Below are positions 7,390 through 16,596 of a stretch of 64,000 bases of DNA, piece after piece. Each line of letters opens with the position of its first letter. Within the stretch, counting starts at the first letter, position 1. The position numbers were made by a program, and so were the translations under genes. The stretch is from Deltaproteobacteria bacterium (GTDB lineage Bacteria; Desulfobacterota; Desulfobacteria; Desulfobacterales; Desulfatirhabdiaceae): assembly GCA_016219185.1 (NCBI GenBank), contig JACRBZ010000053.1:1-64000 (forward strand), written 5' to 3'. Under the pieces are notes generated by a model that searched no databases, was not told the DNA's origin, and saw only the letters and a program-made list of their open reading frames with translations.

Positions 7390-10106
7390 ACTTCAAGATC
7401 AATGGAAAATCGTTCAGAGCCGAGCCGCGGCCCGGCCAATGTTTAAGGACGTTTCTTCGCGACCTCGGATGGTTTGACGTGAAGAAAGGCTGCGATGGCG
7501 GTGATTGCGGAGCGTGCACCGTGTGGCTCGACGGCAAGCCGGTCCATAGTTGTCTGGTTCCCGCTTTTCGCGCCGAGGGCCGCGAAATCATCACCCTTCA
7601 GGGCCTTGCACCCAAAGAAGGGGATCTTCACCCGATGCAAAAGGCATTTTTGGGCGCTCAAGGCTTTCAATGCGGTTTTTGCACGGCGGGCATGCTTATG
7701 ACTTCCTCGAGCCTCTCTGAAGCGCAAAAGAAAGACCTCCCTTTTCATCTCAAGGGAAATCTGTGCCGCTGCACCGGGTATCGGGCCGTGGAAGACGCCT
7801 TCCGCGGCATTGCTTCGGTCGAGGAGGACAGGGCCGGACACGCCCTGGGCGCAAGTCTGCAAACCCCCATCGGCGAATCCATCGTCACCGGGAAGGCGCG
7901 TTACACCATGGATGTGGCAATGGAGGGAATGCTCCACCTCAAGGTTGTCCGTTCGCCGCACGCGCATGCGCGCATCAAATCCGTTCTCAGGGACAAGGCA
8001 CTCGCCGTTGCCGGTGTACACGGGGTGTTCACGTGGGAGGATGTCCCGCGACGTCTTTATACAACGGCGATCCATGGTGACTTTTGTGTCGATCCCGACG
8101 ATACGTACATGCTGGATAATGTGGTGCGCTTCATCGGGCAGCGCGTCGCTGCCGTTGTCGCGGAGACGGAAGGCGCGGCAGAAGAAGCCTGTCGTCTGTT
8201 GGAAATCGATTATGAAGTTCTCCCCGCCGTGTTCGATCCTGAACAGGCCATGCAGCCGGGTGCACCGGTTCTTCATCCCGGCGCGACCGCCGAATCCCGC
8301 ATCGAGGAGGCGGAGCATAACATCTTCAGGAAAATCGAGGGTGAAGTGGGGGATGCGGAAAAAGGATTTGCCGTTGCCGACGCCATTTACGAAGGCACGT
8401 ACTTTTCGGGCAAGGTCCAGCACAGCCACATGGAAACTCACGGCTCGGTGGCGTGGTGCGGCCCGGATGGCCGCATCCATGTCCGTACCAGCACGCAGGC
8501 GCCGCATCTCACAAAGATCAAGCTTGCCTACCTCTTCGGCATGTTCCCGCGGCAGATCCATGTTTTCAGCGAGCGGGTGGGGGGCGGATTCGGGGCCAAG
8601 CAGGAATTGCTCACCGAAGACCTTTGCGTGCTTGCAGTGCTGAAGACCGGGCGTCCGGTCAAATGGGAGTTCACCCGCACGGAGGAATTGGCTGCCACGG
8701 TCAGCCGGCACCCGATGAAGATTACCGTCAAGCTCGGCGCGAAAAAGGATGGAACCTTAACGGCCATGCAGATTCGTAACGTCTCCAACACGGGCGCTTA
8801 CGGCAACCACGGCGGCGAGGTGCTCGCTTCATCTCTCGGTTCCTGCATGGCCACCTACCGGTGTGAAAACAAGAAAGGTGTCGGTTATGCCGTCTATACC
8901 AATACAGCCCCATCGGGTGCGTTCCGTGGCTACGGTGCCACGCAGCCGGCATTTGCCATCGAATCCGCCATCGATGAGCTGGGCCGCCAACTGGGCATCG
9001 ACCCGTTCAGCATGCGGAGGAAGAACATGCTCCGGCCGCATGATCCCGTGCACAGCATCTGGCCTTCACCGCACGACGTCGTTATTGGCAGCTACGGCTT
9101 TGATCAATGCCTTGACCATGTCGAAAAGGCGCTTGCCAGCGGCAGGGGCGATCAGAAACCGGACGGCAGCGATTGGCGGGAGGGCAGGGGAATCGCCGCG
9201 CATGCCCAGGAGTGCGCTCCTCCCACCGAACATCGCTCCGAAGCCCATCTTTCGCTGCTGCCGGACGGCACCTATCACCTTGCGGTGGGCTCCGCGGAAT
9301 TCGGGAACGGCATTACCAACGTACAGCGACAGGTCGCGGCTTCGGTGCTGAAGACCCGCGCCGCTGCCATCTCCATGGATTTCGCCGATACGGATCTAAC
9401 GCCCTATGACACGGGGACATTTGCCAGTACGGGCATCAGTGTGGCCACTCAGGCGGTAAACAAGGCGGCCGAAGCGTTGCGGGAAAGCCTTCTGGATGTG
9501 GCCGGTGCTCTCCTGAAGGTGCCGAGTGCGGAGTGCCGGCTTGAAGACGACCATGTGCAATGCGCAAATCGCTCCATTACCCTTAAGGAACTCTATGCCG
9601 ACTCAATGTTCCGCGATAAGCTTCACGTTTCCCGGAGAGCTTACGGTTCTCCGCGTTCCACCGCATTCCTGGTGCAGGGCTTTCGCATCGCCGTCCACTG
9701 CGTCACGGGGGAAATCCGCATTCTGCAAAGCGTTCAAGCCTGTGATGCCGGTACAATTATCAACCCCATGCAGGCCCGCGGACAGGTAGAGGGCGGAATT
9801 GCCCAGGGGATCGGCACTACCCTGTTTGAGCGCATGGTACTCGATAATCACGGTGCGGTCATCAATTCAACCCTGCGGAACTACCGTATCCCGGCCTTTG
9901 CCGATATTCCGGGTTCCGAAGTCTTCTTTGCGAAGACGGACGATCGATACGGCCCTCTGGGCGCGAAGCCCTTCGGCGACTCGCCTGTTATTCCGGTTTC
10001 CGCGGCGTTGGGCAATGCACTCGCGGACGCCACGGGCGTGCGCTTCACCAGCCTGCCGTTCAGCGCGGATCGCATTTACGGGCAACTTGCGGAATTGAAA
10101 AAATGA
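7386..10106 (+). CDS. Fused [2Fe-2S]-molybdopterin hydroxylase subunit
   Basis: A 906-residue fusion of the small iron-sulfur and large molybdenum subunits of the xanthine dehydrogenase/aldehyde oxidoreductase family. Plant-type [2Fe-2S] cysteines lie at 36, 41, 44 and 56 and the second cluster at 96, 99, 127 and 129. The hammerhead domain begins near 160 and the Mo-binding domains follow, with GGGFGAKQE and GAFRGYGATQ conserved. Length and order match Desulfovibrio gigas Mop (907 residues), but here a separate FAD subunit exists. The expected catalytic Glu near the C-terminus (motif GVGE in relatives) is replaced: the protein reads GAKPFGDSP, with Asp at 865. The substrate is unknown; purines, aldehydes or N-heterocycles are possible. 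GC is higher than in the left flank, suggesting transfer. Confidence 0.9.
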   Translation: MNFKINGKSFRAEPRPGQCLRTFLRDLGWFDVKKGCDGGDCGACTVWLDGKPVHSCLVPAFRAEGREIITLQGLAPKEGDLHPMQKAFLGAQGFQCGFCTAGMLMTSSSLSEAQKKDLPFHLKGNLCRCTGYRAVEDAFRGIASVEEDRAGHALGASLQTPIGESIVTGKARYTMDVAMEGMLHLKVVRSPHAHARIKSVLRDKALAVAGVHGVFTWEDVPRRLYTTAIHGDFCVDPDDTYMLDNVVRFIGQRVAAVVAETEGAAEEACRLLEIDYEVLPAVFDPEQAMQPGAPVLHPGATAESRIEEAEHNIFRKIEGEVGDAEKGFAVADAIYEGTYFSGKVQHSHMETHGSVAWCGPDGRIHVRTSTQAPHLTKIKLAYLFGMFPRQIHVFSERVGGGFGAKQELLTEDLCVLAVLKTGRPVKWEFTRTEELAATVSRHPMKITVKLGAKKDGTLTAMQIRNVSNTGAYGNHGGEVLASSLGSCMATYRCENKKGVGYAVYTNTAPSGAFRGYGATQPAFAIESAIDELGRQLGIDPFSMRRKNMLRPHDPVHSIWPSPHDVVIGSYGFDQCLDHVEKALASGRGDQKPDGSDWREGRGIAAHAQECAPPTEHRSEAHLSLLPDGTYHLAVGSAEFGNGITNVQRQVAASVLKTRAAAISMDFADTDLTPYDTGTFASTGISVATQAVNKAAEALRESLLDVAGALLKVPSAECRLEDDHVQCANRSITLKELYADSMFRDKLHVSRRAYGSPRSTAFLVQGFRIAVHCVTGEIRILQSVQACDAGTIINPMQARGQVEGGIAQGIGTTLFERMVLDNHGAVINSTLRNYRIPAFADIPGSEVFFAKTDDRYGPLGAKPFGDSPVIPVSAALGNALADATGVRFTSLPFSADRIYGQLAELKK

Positions 10107-10154
10107 TTTGGTCAGTCGGTGCAGCCGCGATAGATATCTGTCAGGATTCCCATG

Positions 10155-10245
10155 AGTTTGTGAGTTTAATCATATGTCATTTTTCGTGTGCAAACGTTAA
10201 GTCATAATAAAAGGAAATTGTCCGGACTCCATCCGGTATGGGTAT
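10155..10245 (+). repeat. 91-bp direct repeat, right copy
   Basis: Second copy of 3042-3132, about 94 percent identical. Its minus strand still encodes a lipoprotein C-terminus with its stop at 10177. The similarity breaks off at the point where DUF2182-like coding sequence begins. Confidence 0.9.
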
Positions 10246-10829
10246 TAACATGGATGACCTTTATCATGTGGACGGTAATGATGGCGGCGATGATGCTGCC
10301 AACGGCCATACCCATGATTCTGACGTTTTTGGTCGTTAACCGCCGGCGTGAAAGCAAAAGCGCTATCGTGCCGATATGGGCATGTTATCTGGGCACATGG
10401 ACGGTATATAGCGCCGGAGCAACCGCCGCGCAATGGGGGCTTCTCCGGGCAGCGCTGCTCTCTCCGGCAACGCTTGTCTCCGGCCCCGTACTCGGAGGCA
10501 TCCTGCTCATCGCGGCGGGAATCTTCCAGTGGACCCCGTGGAAAGATGCCTGCATGGCAAAATGCAGAAATCCCATGGGGTTCCTGCTCACGCACTGGCG
10601 GCCCGGCAACATGGGCGCATTCAGTCTCGGCTGCCGATACGGTTTTTATTGCGTGGGCTGCTGCTGGCTTCTGATGGTGCTTTCCTTTGCCCTCGGGGTC
10701 ATGAACCTTTTGTGGATGGCGGTGCTTACCCTATTTATGCTTATTGAAAAAATCTCTCCCCGGGGACGTTCCGTCAGCCGGGTTGCCGGTGTCGGATTAA
10801 TGGCATGGGGCGCCTGGATGCTTTTCTGA
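10188..10829 (+). pseudogene. 5'-truncated DUF2182 integral membrane protein
   Basis: From about 10246 the frame encodes a DUF2182 (predicted metal-binding integral membrane) protein: MWTVMMAAMMLPTAIPMI, then the conserved WTPWKDACMAKCRNPMGFLLTHWRPG and YGFYCVGCCWLLM segments, with about five membrane helices. The first helix and N-terminal part usual for the family are absent. The open frame runs upstream into the antisense of the 91-bp repeat, which supplies about 19 unrelated residues (MQTLSHNKRKLSGLHPVW). No good ribosome site is seen. Most likely the gene lost its 5' end at the repeat junction; it may still make a shortened protein. Confidence 0.75.
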
Positions 10830-11006
10830 TATCTCCTGCCTTTTGCCGGGATCGGCGCTATGGGCCGCGCCGGTTTCCGCGACATTCTCCATTAGCAGAT
10901 ATGACTTTTATTTATGCGGCAGATGGTATATAAGGCGCTTTCTTTAATGGGCCATTGCCGATCAGCGCCGATAACCCGATGTTAAAGGCTTTATGGGTTC
11001 CGGATA

Positions 11007-11040
11007 AAAATCCGCCTCTATAACAGGCGGATTTTGTTTG
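11007..11040 (+). terminator. Intrinsic terminator
   Basis: AAAATCCGCCT (11007-11017) pairs with AGGCGGATTTT (11025-11035) around a 7-nt loop and runs into TTTTGTTTG. It would end transcription from the left before the XRE-cupin gene. The flanking 10830-11081 holds no gene. Confidence 0.75.
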
Positions 11041-11081
11041 ATTAAAGACAGGGGAATTGCCTCGTATACCAAGGAAAAGAA

Positions 11082-11651
11082 ATGAATACAGAAAAAGTTG
11101 CGCAACGAATCAGGTTTTTCATGGAAAAAAAAGGCGTATCCATTGCGGATCTTGCCGAACGAACCGGCCTTGAACCCGGTTTTATCGAATCCATTCAGTC
11201 GAAGGATTCTTACCCCTCACTGGGGCCGCTGCTGAAAATTGCAAGGGCCCTGGGCGTGCGCCTGGGAACCTTTCTGGATGATCAAATCAGTCAGGACCCG
11301 CTCATCGTCCGAAAGACGGACCGAAAGGAAGACTTAGGGATGCTGCGGTCAAAGGAACCGTCAATCTCCATGAAATTTCACTCTCTCGGCAGGGGAAAGA
11401 GCGACCGCCACATGGAGCCGTTTTACATCGAAATGCTGCCGGAGTCGGCCTCGGGGCACCCGCTTTCCTCCCATGAAGGTGAGGAGTTCATCGTGGTGAC
11501 ATCCGGTCAGGTTGAAGTGATTTATGGCCAGGAACGGTATGTCTTGAGCGAAGGGGACAGCATTTACTACAATTCCATTGTTCCGCACGATGTCTGCTGC
11601 AAGGGCGGCCAGAAGGCATCGATCTATGCGGTATTATATATTCCGGAATAA
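11082..11651 (+). CDS. XRE-cupin transcriptional regulator
   Basis: A 189-residue regulator with an N-terminal XRE helix-turn-helix (about 8-62: MEKKGVSIADLAERTGLEPGFIESIQ) and a C-terminal cupin sensor domain (about 105-187: PLSSHEGEEFIVVTSGQVEVIYG). The family commonly controls the metabolic gene beside it and senses a small ligand in the cupin barrel. Here the next gene, 23 bp on, is an AMP-forming acyl-CoA ligase, so fatty or aromatic acid activation is the likely regulon. A terminator upstream separates it from the 10-kb genes. Confidence 0.88.
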   Translation: MNTEKVAQRIRFFMEKKGVSIADLAERTGLEPGFIESIQSKDSYPSLGPLLKIARALGVRLGTFLDDQISQDPLIVRKTDRKEDLGMLRSKEPSISMKFHSLGRGKSDRHMEPFYIEMLPESASGHPLSSHEGEEFIVVTSGQVEVIYGQERYVLSEGDSIYYNSIVPHDVCCKGGQKASIYAVLYIPE

Positions 11652-11674
11652 AAGAGGGGCAAGGGAGATCATTC

Positions 11675-13330
11675 ATGGAAGAAACGCGGGCATTGCGGTC
11701 ACTGACCCTGGGACAGATTCTGGACAAGGCCATTTTCAGCCATCCGGACAATGAGGCGATCGTTTATGTGGACCGGGATCTGCGGCTGACTTACCGGCAG
11801 TTCGGAGATCTGGTGGATCGGATGGCAAAGGGACTGATGGCCCTGGGGGTCCAAAAAGGAGAAAAAGTGGCGGTATGGTCCACCAATATTCCTTACTGGG
11901 TGGCGCTTCAGTTTGCCACGGCAAAAATCGGCGCCGTTCTCCTCACCGTCAACATCAATTACAAGCGGGAAGAGCTGGCCTATCTGCTGCGGCAGTCCGA
12001 AGCCGAGAACATGTTTTTAATCGACGGCTACCAGGACACGGATTACCTTCAGACCGTGTATGAACTGATTCCGGAACTGAAAACCCAGGAGCGGGGGTAT
12101 TTGACCAGCACCGAATTTCCCGACCTGAAACGCGTGTTTTTCCTGGGCCCGGAAAAGCACCGGGGCCTTTACTCCGTTCCGGAACTGCTGGGCCTGAGCC
12201 CCATGATCCCCCATGAGGAATACCAGGCCAGACAGGCCCTGAATGATCCGCATGATGTGGTCAACATGCAGTACACCTCCGGTACCACCGGTTTTCCCAA
12301 GGGGGTCATGCTGACCCATTACAATATCGGCAACAACGGGTATTACATCGGGCTGAATCAGAATTTTGGCCCCAAGGACCGGGTCTGTCTGCCGGTTCCG
12401 CTTTTCCATTGCTTCGGCTGCGTGCTGGGGGTGCTTGCTGCCGTCAACCACGGCGCGGCCCTGGTGATCCTGGAATCCTTTGACCCGGTTCAGGTCATGG
12501 CATCCATCGAGCAGGAAAAATGCACGGCCCTTTACGGCGTGCCCACCATGTTCATTGCGGTACTGGAGCATAAGCTCTTTAACAAATTCGATTTCTCGTC
12601 GCTTCGTACTGGTATCATGGCCGGGTCTCCCTGCCCCATTCAGGTCATGCGGCAGGTCATGGAGAAGATGAACATGAAGGAGGTCACGATCTGCTATGGT
12701 CTGACCGAGGCCTCGCCGGTCATTACCCAGACGCGGATCGGCGATGACATCGAGCTTCAGGTGACAACGGTCGGACGGGCTCTTCCCGAAATTGAAGTCC
12801 GGATCGTGGATCCGGAAACCCATGAGGTGTTGCCGTCCGGGCAGCAGGGCGAGGTCTGCTGCCGCGGATACAATGTCATGAAAGGCTATTACAACATGCC
12901 GGAAGCAACCGCCAAGGCCATTGATCCGGACGGATGGCTCCATTCCGGGGATCTGGGGGTGATGGACGGCAACGGATACGTGTCGATAACCGGCCGTCAC
13001 AAGGATATGATCATCCGCGGCGGAGAAAATATCTACCCCCGGGAGATCGAGGAATTCCTCTATAAGATGGAGGGAATATCCGATGTTCAGGTGGTGGGGG
13101 TTCCCAGCCGGAAATACGGAGAGGAGGTCGGGGCCTTCATCATTCAGAAAAAAGGACACGATCTGCAGCCAAGCGATGTTCAGGACTTCTGCAAGGGGAA
13201 GATCAGCCGGTATAAAATCCCGAAATTCATCGCGTTCGTGGATGCCTATCCCATGACCGCCAGCGGGAAGGTTCAGAAATACATTCTGCGTCAAAAATCA
13301 GCGGGGATTTTCCCCGATCAGTCGGCGTAA
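11675..13330 (+). CDS. AMP-forming acyl-CoA synthetase
   Basis: A 551-residue adenylate-forming ligase that activates a carboxylic acid with ATP and CoA. The P-loop-like motif YTSGTTGFPKG (about 202-212), the motif YGLTEASP (about 344) and the hinge/C-terminal GRHKDMIIRGGENIYP with terminal SGKVQK lysine are all intact. It resembles medium/long-chain fatty acyl-CoA ligases (FadD-like). It follows the XRE-cupin regulator closely and probably shares its mRNA. The chain length preference cannot be read. In a sulfate reducer it may feed beta-oxidation. Confidence 0.92.
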   Translation: MEETRALRSLTLGQILDKAIFSHPDNEAIVYVDRDLRLTYRQFGDLVDRMAKGLMALGVQKGEKVAVWSTNIPYWVALQFATAKIGAVLLTVNINYKREELAYLLRQSEAENMFLIDGYQDTDYLQTVYELIPELKTQERGYLTSTEFPDLKRVFFLGPEKHRGLYSVPELLGLSPMIPHEEYQARQALNDPHDVVNMQYTSGTTGFPKGVMLTHYNIGNNGYYIGLNQNFGPKDRVCLPVPLFHCFGCVLGVLAAVNHGAALVILESFDPVQVMASIEQEKCTALYGVPTMFIAVLEHKLFNKFDFSSLRTGIMAGSPCPIQVMRQVMEKMNMKEVTICYGLTEASPVITQTRIGDDIELQVTTVGRALPEIEVRIVDPETHEVLPSGQQGEVCCRGYNVMKGYYNMPEATAKAIDPDGWLHSGDLGVMDGNGYVSITGRHKDMIIRGGENIYPREIEEFLYKMEGISDVQVVGVPSRKYGEEVGAFIIQKKGHDLQPSDVQDFCKGKISRYKIPKFIAFVDAYPMTASGKVQKYILRQKSAGIFPDQSA

Positions 13331-13377
13331 CCTGATATTTCCGGGCTTTTCAGGGATCGGCTTTCGGGTCCTGCCGG

Positions 13378-14262
13378 CTATTCTTTCAATTCCCCGGCCC
13401 CGGTGATCCAGATATAATCGCCGCAGGAAAGGTCAACCGGGCCGCCGGCAGGGGCCAGGTACAGGGTTCTAAAAGGTGCCCGGGTTCGGCAGAAGGCCCG
13501 GTCCGGGATGCCGAATTTTTTGATGATATGGCCGTTTCCGACCAGAACGATCATCTTGTGCGGGCCGGGGTGTCCGGCAACGGCTTCTGCCATGGTATCT
13601 TCCCACGTGCACTGGGCCTCATAAAAATATTCGAAATTTTCCCTTCCTTTAAGCTTATGAATGTTGAAAATGTTTTCAACATAAGCGCGATGATCCGGAT
13701 CGGTCAGGGTAATGGTTTTCGGCAGGTGCCCGGCATCTTCGGGCAAGAGGCTGTCGATGCCGCCAACTGAGATTTTTGGGGGAATGTGAAACGGCAGGTT
13801 CAGCCCGATGAGGGGAATGCGGTTTTCCTTTACCGTTTCGAAAATGCCGCGGTAAAGGTCGAAATCATAGCGCCAGTTGGCATACCAGTGGGTTTTCTCT
13901 AAAAACGCCTGCTCAGTCAGCTCCCCTCGGGACCATTTATCCAGAACCGGTTGATAGGTGTGATCGATCATTTCCATGCCCACGGCCGTTTCATGCCGCG
14001 CCGTCAGATCCCGTATCACTTGCTGCTGAATGCGATGGTGGGCCGGATCCGTGTGGTTTTCCCCGATATAGATGACCTGGCTGTCCTCCAGGTCCTTCAG
14101 CATTTCCGCATAGGATACCGGGATTCCGGTTTTTCCCGATAAAATGGAATCCTCCCCGAATTCCATATCCAAAGGGGTGATCAGGGTTTTCTTGACGGGC
14201 GCGGCGCAGCCCGAAGCCCAAATAACGGCCGCCAGCATCAGCAGGGGAATGAAAAGTCGCAT
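13378..14262 (-). CDS. ChaN-family lipoprotein (DUF399)
   Basis: A 294-residue exported lipoprotein: signal peptide with lipobox ASGC (cysteine at about 19), then a ChaN/DUF399 domain with the signature VIYIGENHTDPAHHRIQQQVI (about 63-83), GMEMID and VGNGHIIKKFGIP. In Campylobacter ChaN binds heme and is tied to iron uptake; the family has an EreA-like fold. It converges with the acyl-CoA ligase across 47 bp without a clear terminator. No heme transport genes are adjacent, so the role is inferred from the family only. Confidence 0.82.
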   Translation of the reverse strand: MRLFIPLLMLAAVIWASGCAAPVKKTLITPLDMEFGEDSILSGKTGIPVSYAEMLKDLEDSQVIYIGENHTDPAHHRIQQQVIRDLTARHETAVGMEMIDHTYQPVLDKWSRGELTEQAFLEKTHWYANWRYDFDLYRGIFETVKENRIPLIGLNLPFHIPPKISVGGIDSLLPEDAGHLPKTITLTDPDHRAYVENIFNIHKLKGRENFEYFYEAQCTWEDTMAEAVAGHPGPHKMIVLVGNGHIIKKFGIPDRAFCRTRAPFRTLYLAPAGGPVDLSCGDYIWITGAGELKE

Positions 14263-14331
14263 GGCTCGTTTCTTTCCTTTCTTTAAATATCGATGCTTGA
14301 TTTTTCCGGATGAAACCCCTATAAATCACCG

Positions 14332-14589
14332 ATGCTGCTGGATCCCAAACCCGTTTACCGAAGAGTGATTCTTCCCTGGTACGATGCCGAAATCGTCTGT
14401 TTCGCAACACTGCTGTTTGCGGGGTTCGTCCTGGTTTTCGGCGTTTGCGGAATTCATGTTGCTTATGAAACTCCGGAATACCGGCAATATCTGTGGATCC
14501 CGGGGATGCTGTTCGCAATGGGCCTGATGGTTTTTGTATCCATTACCGTTCGATTGATCAATCGCTATGTTCAGCGGATCGACAGGTGA
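14332..14589 (+). CDS. Small two-helix membrane protein
   Basis: An 85-residue protein with two predicted membrane helices (about 20-42: IVCFATLLFAGFVLVFGVCGI, and 53-75: LWIPGMLFAMGLMVFVSITV) and basic ends. I do not recognise a family. It is divergent from the ChaN-like gene (69 bp between) and overlaps the 3' end of the NUDIX gene by 32 bp tail to tail. It could be a real orphan gene. Confidence 0.5.
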   Translation: MLLDPKPVYRRVILPWYDAEIVCFATLLFAGFVLVFGVCGIHVAYETPEYRQYLWIPGMLFAMGLMVFVSITVRLINRYVQRIDR

Positions 14590-15160
14590 TGCCGGCCAGG
14601 TGCGGGTAGAGGACTTCGATGAAATGGTGAAGAATCTTGGCGGTAACTCCCCAGATGGTAACATCCTGATAGGGGTAGAGCAAGGTGTATACATCCGGCA
14701 GCCGTCCATGATAGCCCTGAGAGACATGGATGTTCACCAGCGTTTCCAGCGGAATTTTCAGTGTTCTGGAGATTTCCTCCGGATTGTGCCGGATGGTGCC
14801 GTTGCCATTCCATAAGCCCACGAAAACCTGAATGTCCTTATGGTTGATCGTTTGAAAATGTCCCAGGCTTCCCACGTAATCCACCTGATCCCGCGAGATG
14901 TCGAGTTCTTCCTCTAATTCCCGAAATCCTGCGTCCATTGCGCTGTCATCCTCCGGGTCGATATGCCCGCCCGGCAGCGCCACCTGATTACGCCAGGGAT
15001 AGCCTTCGGTATCCGTCTTTTGGATTGCGAGAATCTGGGGTCTGACCTTATCGAAAACCAGCAGAAATACGCAGGTGGACTGATACCGGCCGTCTTCAGG
15101 CGGGCCCGGATGCGTTGCGGCGCCAACAATGGTTTTTAAACACGATGTGTTAATGAACAT
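14558..15160 (-). CDS. NUDIX hydrolase, CoA-pyrophosphatase-like
   Basis: A 200-residue NUDIX protein. The NUDIX box is GGHIDPEDDSAMDAGFRELEEELDI (about 64-88, with REXXEE intact), and the region before it (WRNQVALPGG) plus the spacing resemble NudL/CoA pyrophosphatases that cleave CoA or acyl-CoA to 3',5'-ADP and phosphopantetheine. AAGGAGG touches the ATG with no spacer, so efficient initiation at this codon is doubtful; no better ATG, GTG or TTG follows nearby before the conserved part. Confidence 0.82.
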   Translation of the reverse strand: MFINTSCLKTIVGAATHPGPPEDGRYQSTCVFLLVFDKVRPQILAIQKTDTEGYPWRNQVALPGGHIDPEDDSAMDAGFRELEEELDISRDQVDYVGSLGHFQTINHKDIQVFVGLWNGNGTIRHNPEEISRTLKIPLETLVNIHVSQGYHGRLPDVYTLLYPYQDVTIWGVTAKILHHFIEVLYPHLAGITCRSAEHSD

Positions 15161-15261
15161 CCTCCTTGAACACTCCGGTTCCTTTAAAAAAATCCATGAA
15201 ACCGTCCTTGATGAAGCCCTGGCGCGGATACCGGGCGGTTAAATGCCGGTACGCAGCCATC

Positions 15262-15720
15262 TTACTTGACATTCATGAAATCCTTGAATGCCATTTGTTT
15301 GTAACTGTCGGTCTGAATATATTTTAAAATCGGCAGGAGATTATCCGCCGGAATATATCCCGGAAAATTTCCGATCTGGTCTCCGCTATCCGAAACAAAC
15401 CAGTTGGACGGCAGGCCGCGGACCTTATACCGGGTGGATAATGTGTTTTCCTTGTCGGCATTCACTTTGATGGCGATGAAGTTTTTGTTCAGATAGGAAA
15501 CGATCTCCGGATCCACGAAAGTTCCCTTGTCCATTTTGGTACAGTAGCCGCACCATTCGGCAAAGAAATTGATGAATATTTTTTTATGCTGACTTTTCCC
15601 CAAAGTCATGCCCTCTTCGTAGGGATACCATTTGATGGTTTCGGCGGAAAGACTTTTCGAAGGAAAAGTCGTCATCAGTAAGGTCAGACTCAGGAGAAAA
15701 AATACGAAAATGCGCTTCAT
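15262..15720 (-). CDS. Exported thioredoxin-fold protein
   Basis: A 152-residue periplasmic thioredoxin-like protein: signal peptide (1-26), then FINFFAEWCGYCTKMDKGTF with the CxxC redox motif WCGYC (about 56-60) and the cis-Pro loop VRGLPSNWFV. It belongs to the thioredoxin_7/DsbD-gamma-like group. It follows ccdA by 35 bp on the same strand; CcdA would pass electrons across the membrane to it. Likely role: reduction of periplasmic disulfides, for example apocytochrome c. Confidence 0.85.
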   Translation of the reverse strand: MKRIFVFFLLSLTLLMTTFPSKSLSAETIKWYPYEEGMTLGKSQHKKIFINFFAEWCGYCTKMDKGTFVDPEIVSYLNKNFIAIKVNADKENTLSTRYKVRGLPSNWFVSDSGDQIGNFPGYIPADNLLPILKYIQTDSYKQMAFKDFMNVK

Positions 15721-15755
15721 GGATAAAATCCTTGTCGTGGAAGATTGCCAAAAAA

Positions 15756-16448
15756 TCAGGGTAAAAAAATCATTTTATTCAGTACCAGCGACAATCCCAC
15801 CAAAATCAAGAGAATGCCGGCAATGCGGTTGAAATATTTCAATGCCCGTGTTGCTTTTTTTAAAAACTCCAGCATGACATCGATGAACATGGACAGGGCT
15901 ATAAAGGGAATGGCCAGCCCCAATGAATAGACGCTTAAGAGCGCGATCCCTTCCAGAATGGTTTCCTTGCTGCCGGCAATAATCAGAATGGAGCCCAGAA
16001 GCGGGCCGATACAGGGGCTCCAGCCGGCCCCGAAAGCCATTCCCACCAAAAATGTTCCCATAAAATGAATGGGCTTTTTATCCAGATGCACGCGTTTTTC
16101 AATTTCCAGTGCATTGAAACGCAGCCAGCCGGTCAGGTGAAGGCCAAGAAACATGATCAGGGTCCCGCCGATAATGCGAATGGCGGTGCTGTAAGTCTGG
16201 ATAAAACTCCCCAGATAAGACGCCGAAGCGCCCATCAGGATAAAGACGGATGAAAACCCCGACACATAGGCGATGGTTGAAAGAACAACTTTTTTTCGAA
16301 TACCGTTGTCGCATCCGGTCAGTTCATCCAGCGTAAAGCCGCTGATGAAAACAAAGTATGCGGGAATAAGCGGCAAAATACAAGGGGAAAAAAAGGACAG
16401 GAGACCGGCTATAAAGGCTGCCGGATAGCTGATGGTTTCTGCAAACAT
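15756..16448 (-). CDS. ccdA: CcdA-family transmembrane thiol transporter
   Basis: A 230-residue polytopic membrane protein with about six helices. It has the CcdA/DsbD-beta hallmarks FFSPCILPLIPAYF (about 19-32) and GAGWSPCIGPLLGS (about 140-153), each with the conserved Pro-Cys. The two cysteines relay reducing power from cytoplasmic thioredoxin to periplasmic partners, here probably the thioredoxin-fold protein downstream. The pair fits the system II cytochrome c maturation suggested by ccsA at 22.7 kb. Confidence 0.9.
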   Translation of the reverse strand: MFAETISYPAAFIAGLLSFFSPCILPLIPAYFVFISGFTLDELTGCDNGIRKKVVLSTIAYVSGFSSVFILMGASASYLGSFIQTYSTAIRIIGGTLIMFLGLHLTGWLRFNALEIEKRVHLDKKPIHFMGTFLVGMAFGAGWSPCIGPLLGSILIIAGSKETILEGIALLSVYSLGLAIPFIALSMFIDVMLEFLKKATRALKYFNRIAGILLILVGLSLVLNKMIFLP

Positions 16449-16596
16449 GGACTCACTCGTTTAAGGGTTTAAGGATCGGTTCGAATTGCCGAAAAGACGA
16501 ATTTATTACGAATCATCGGGATTCATACGCGCTGTCTTTTTCACAACGATTCGGAACGACTTTATCTTAAGAGCATATTTAAACCGATCGGTTACA

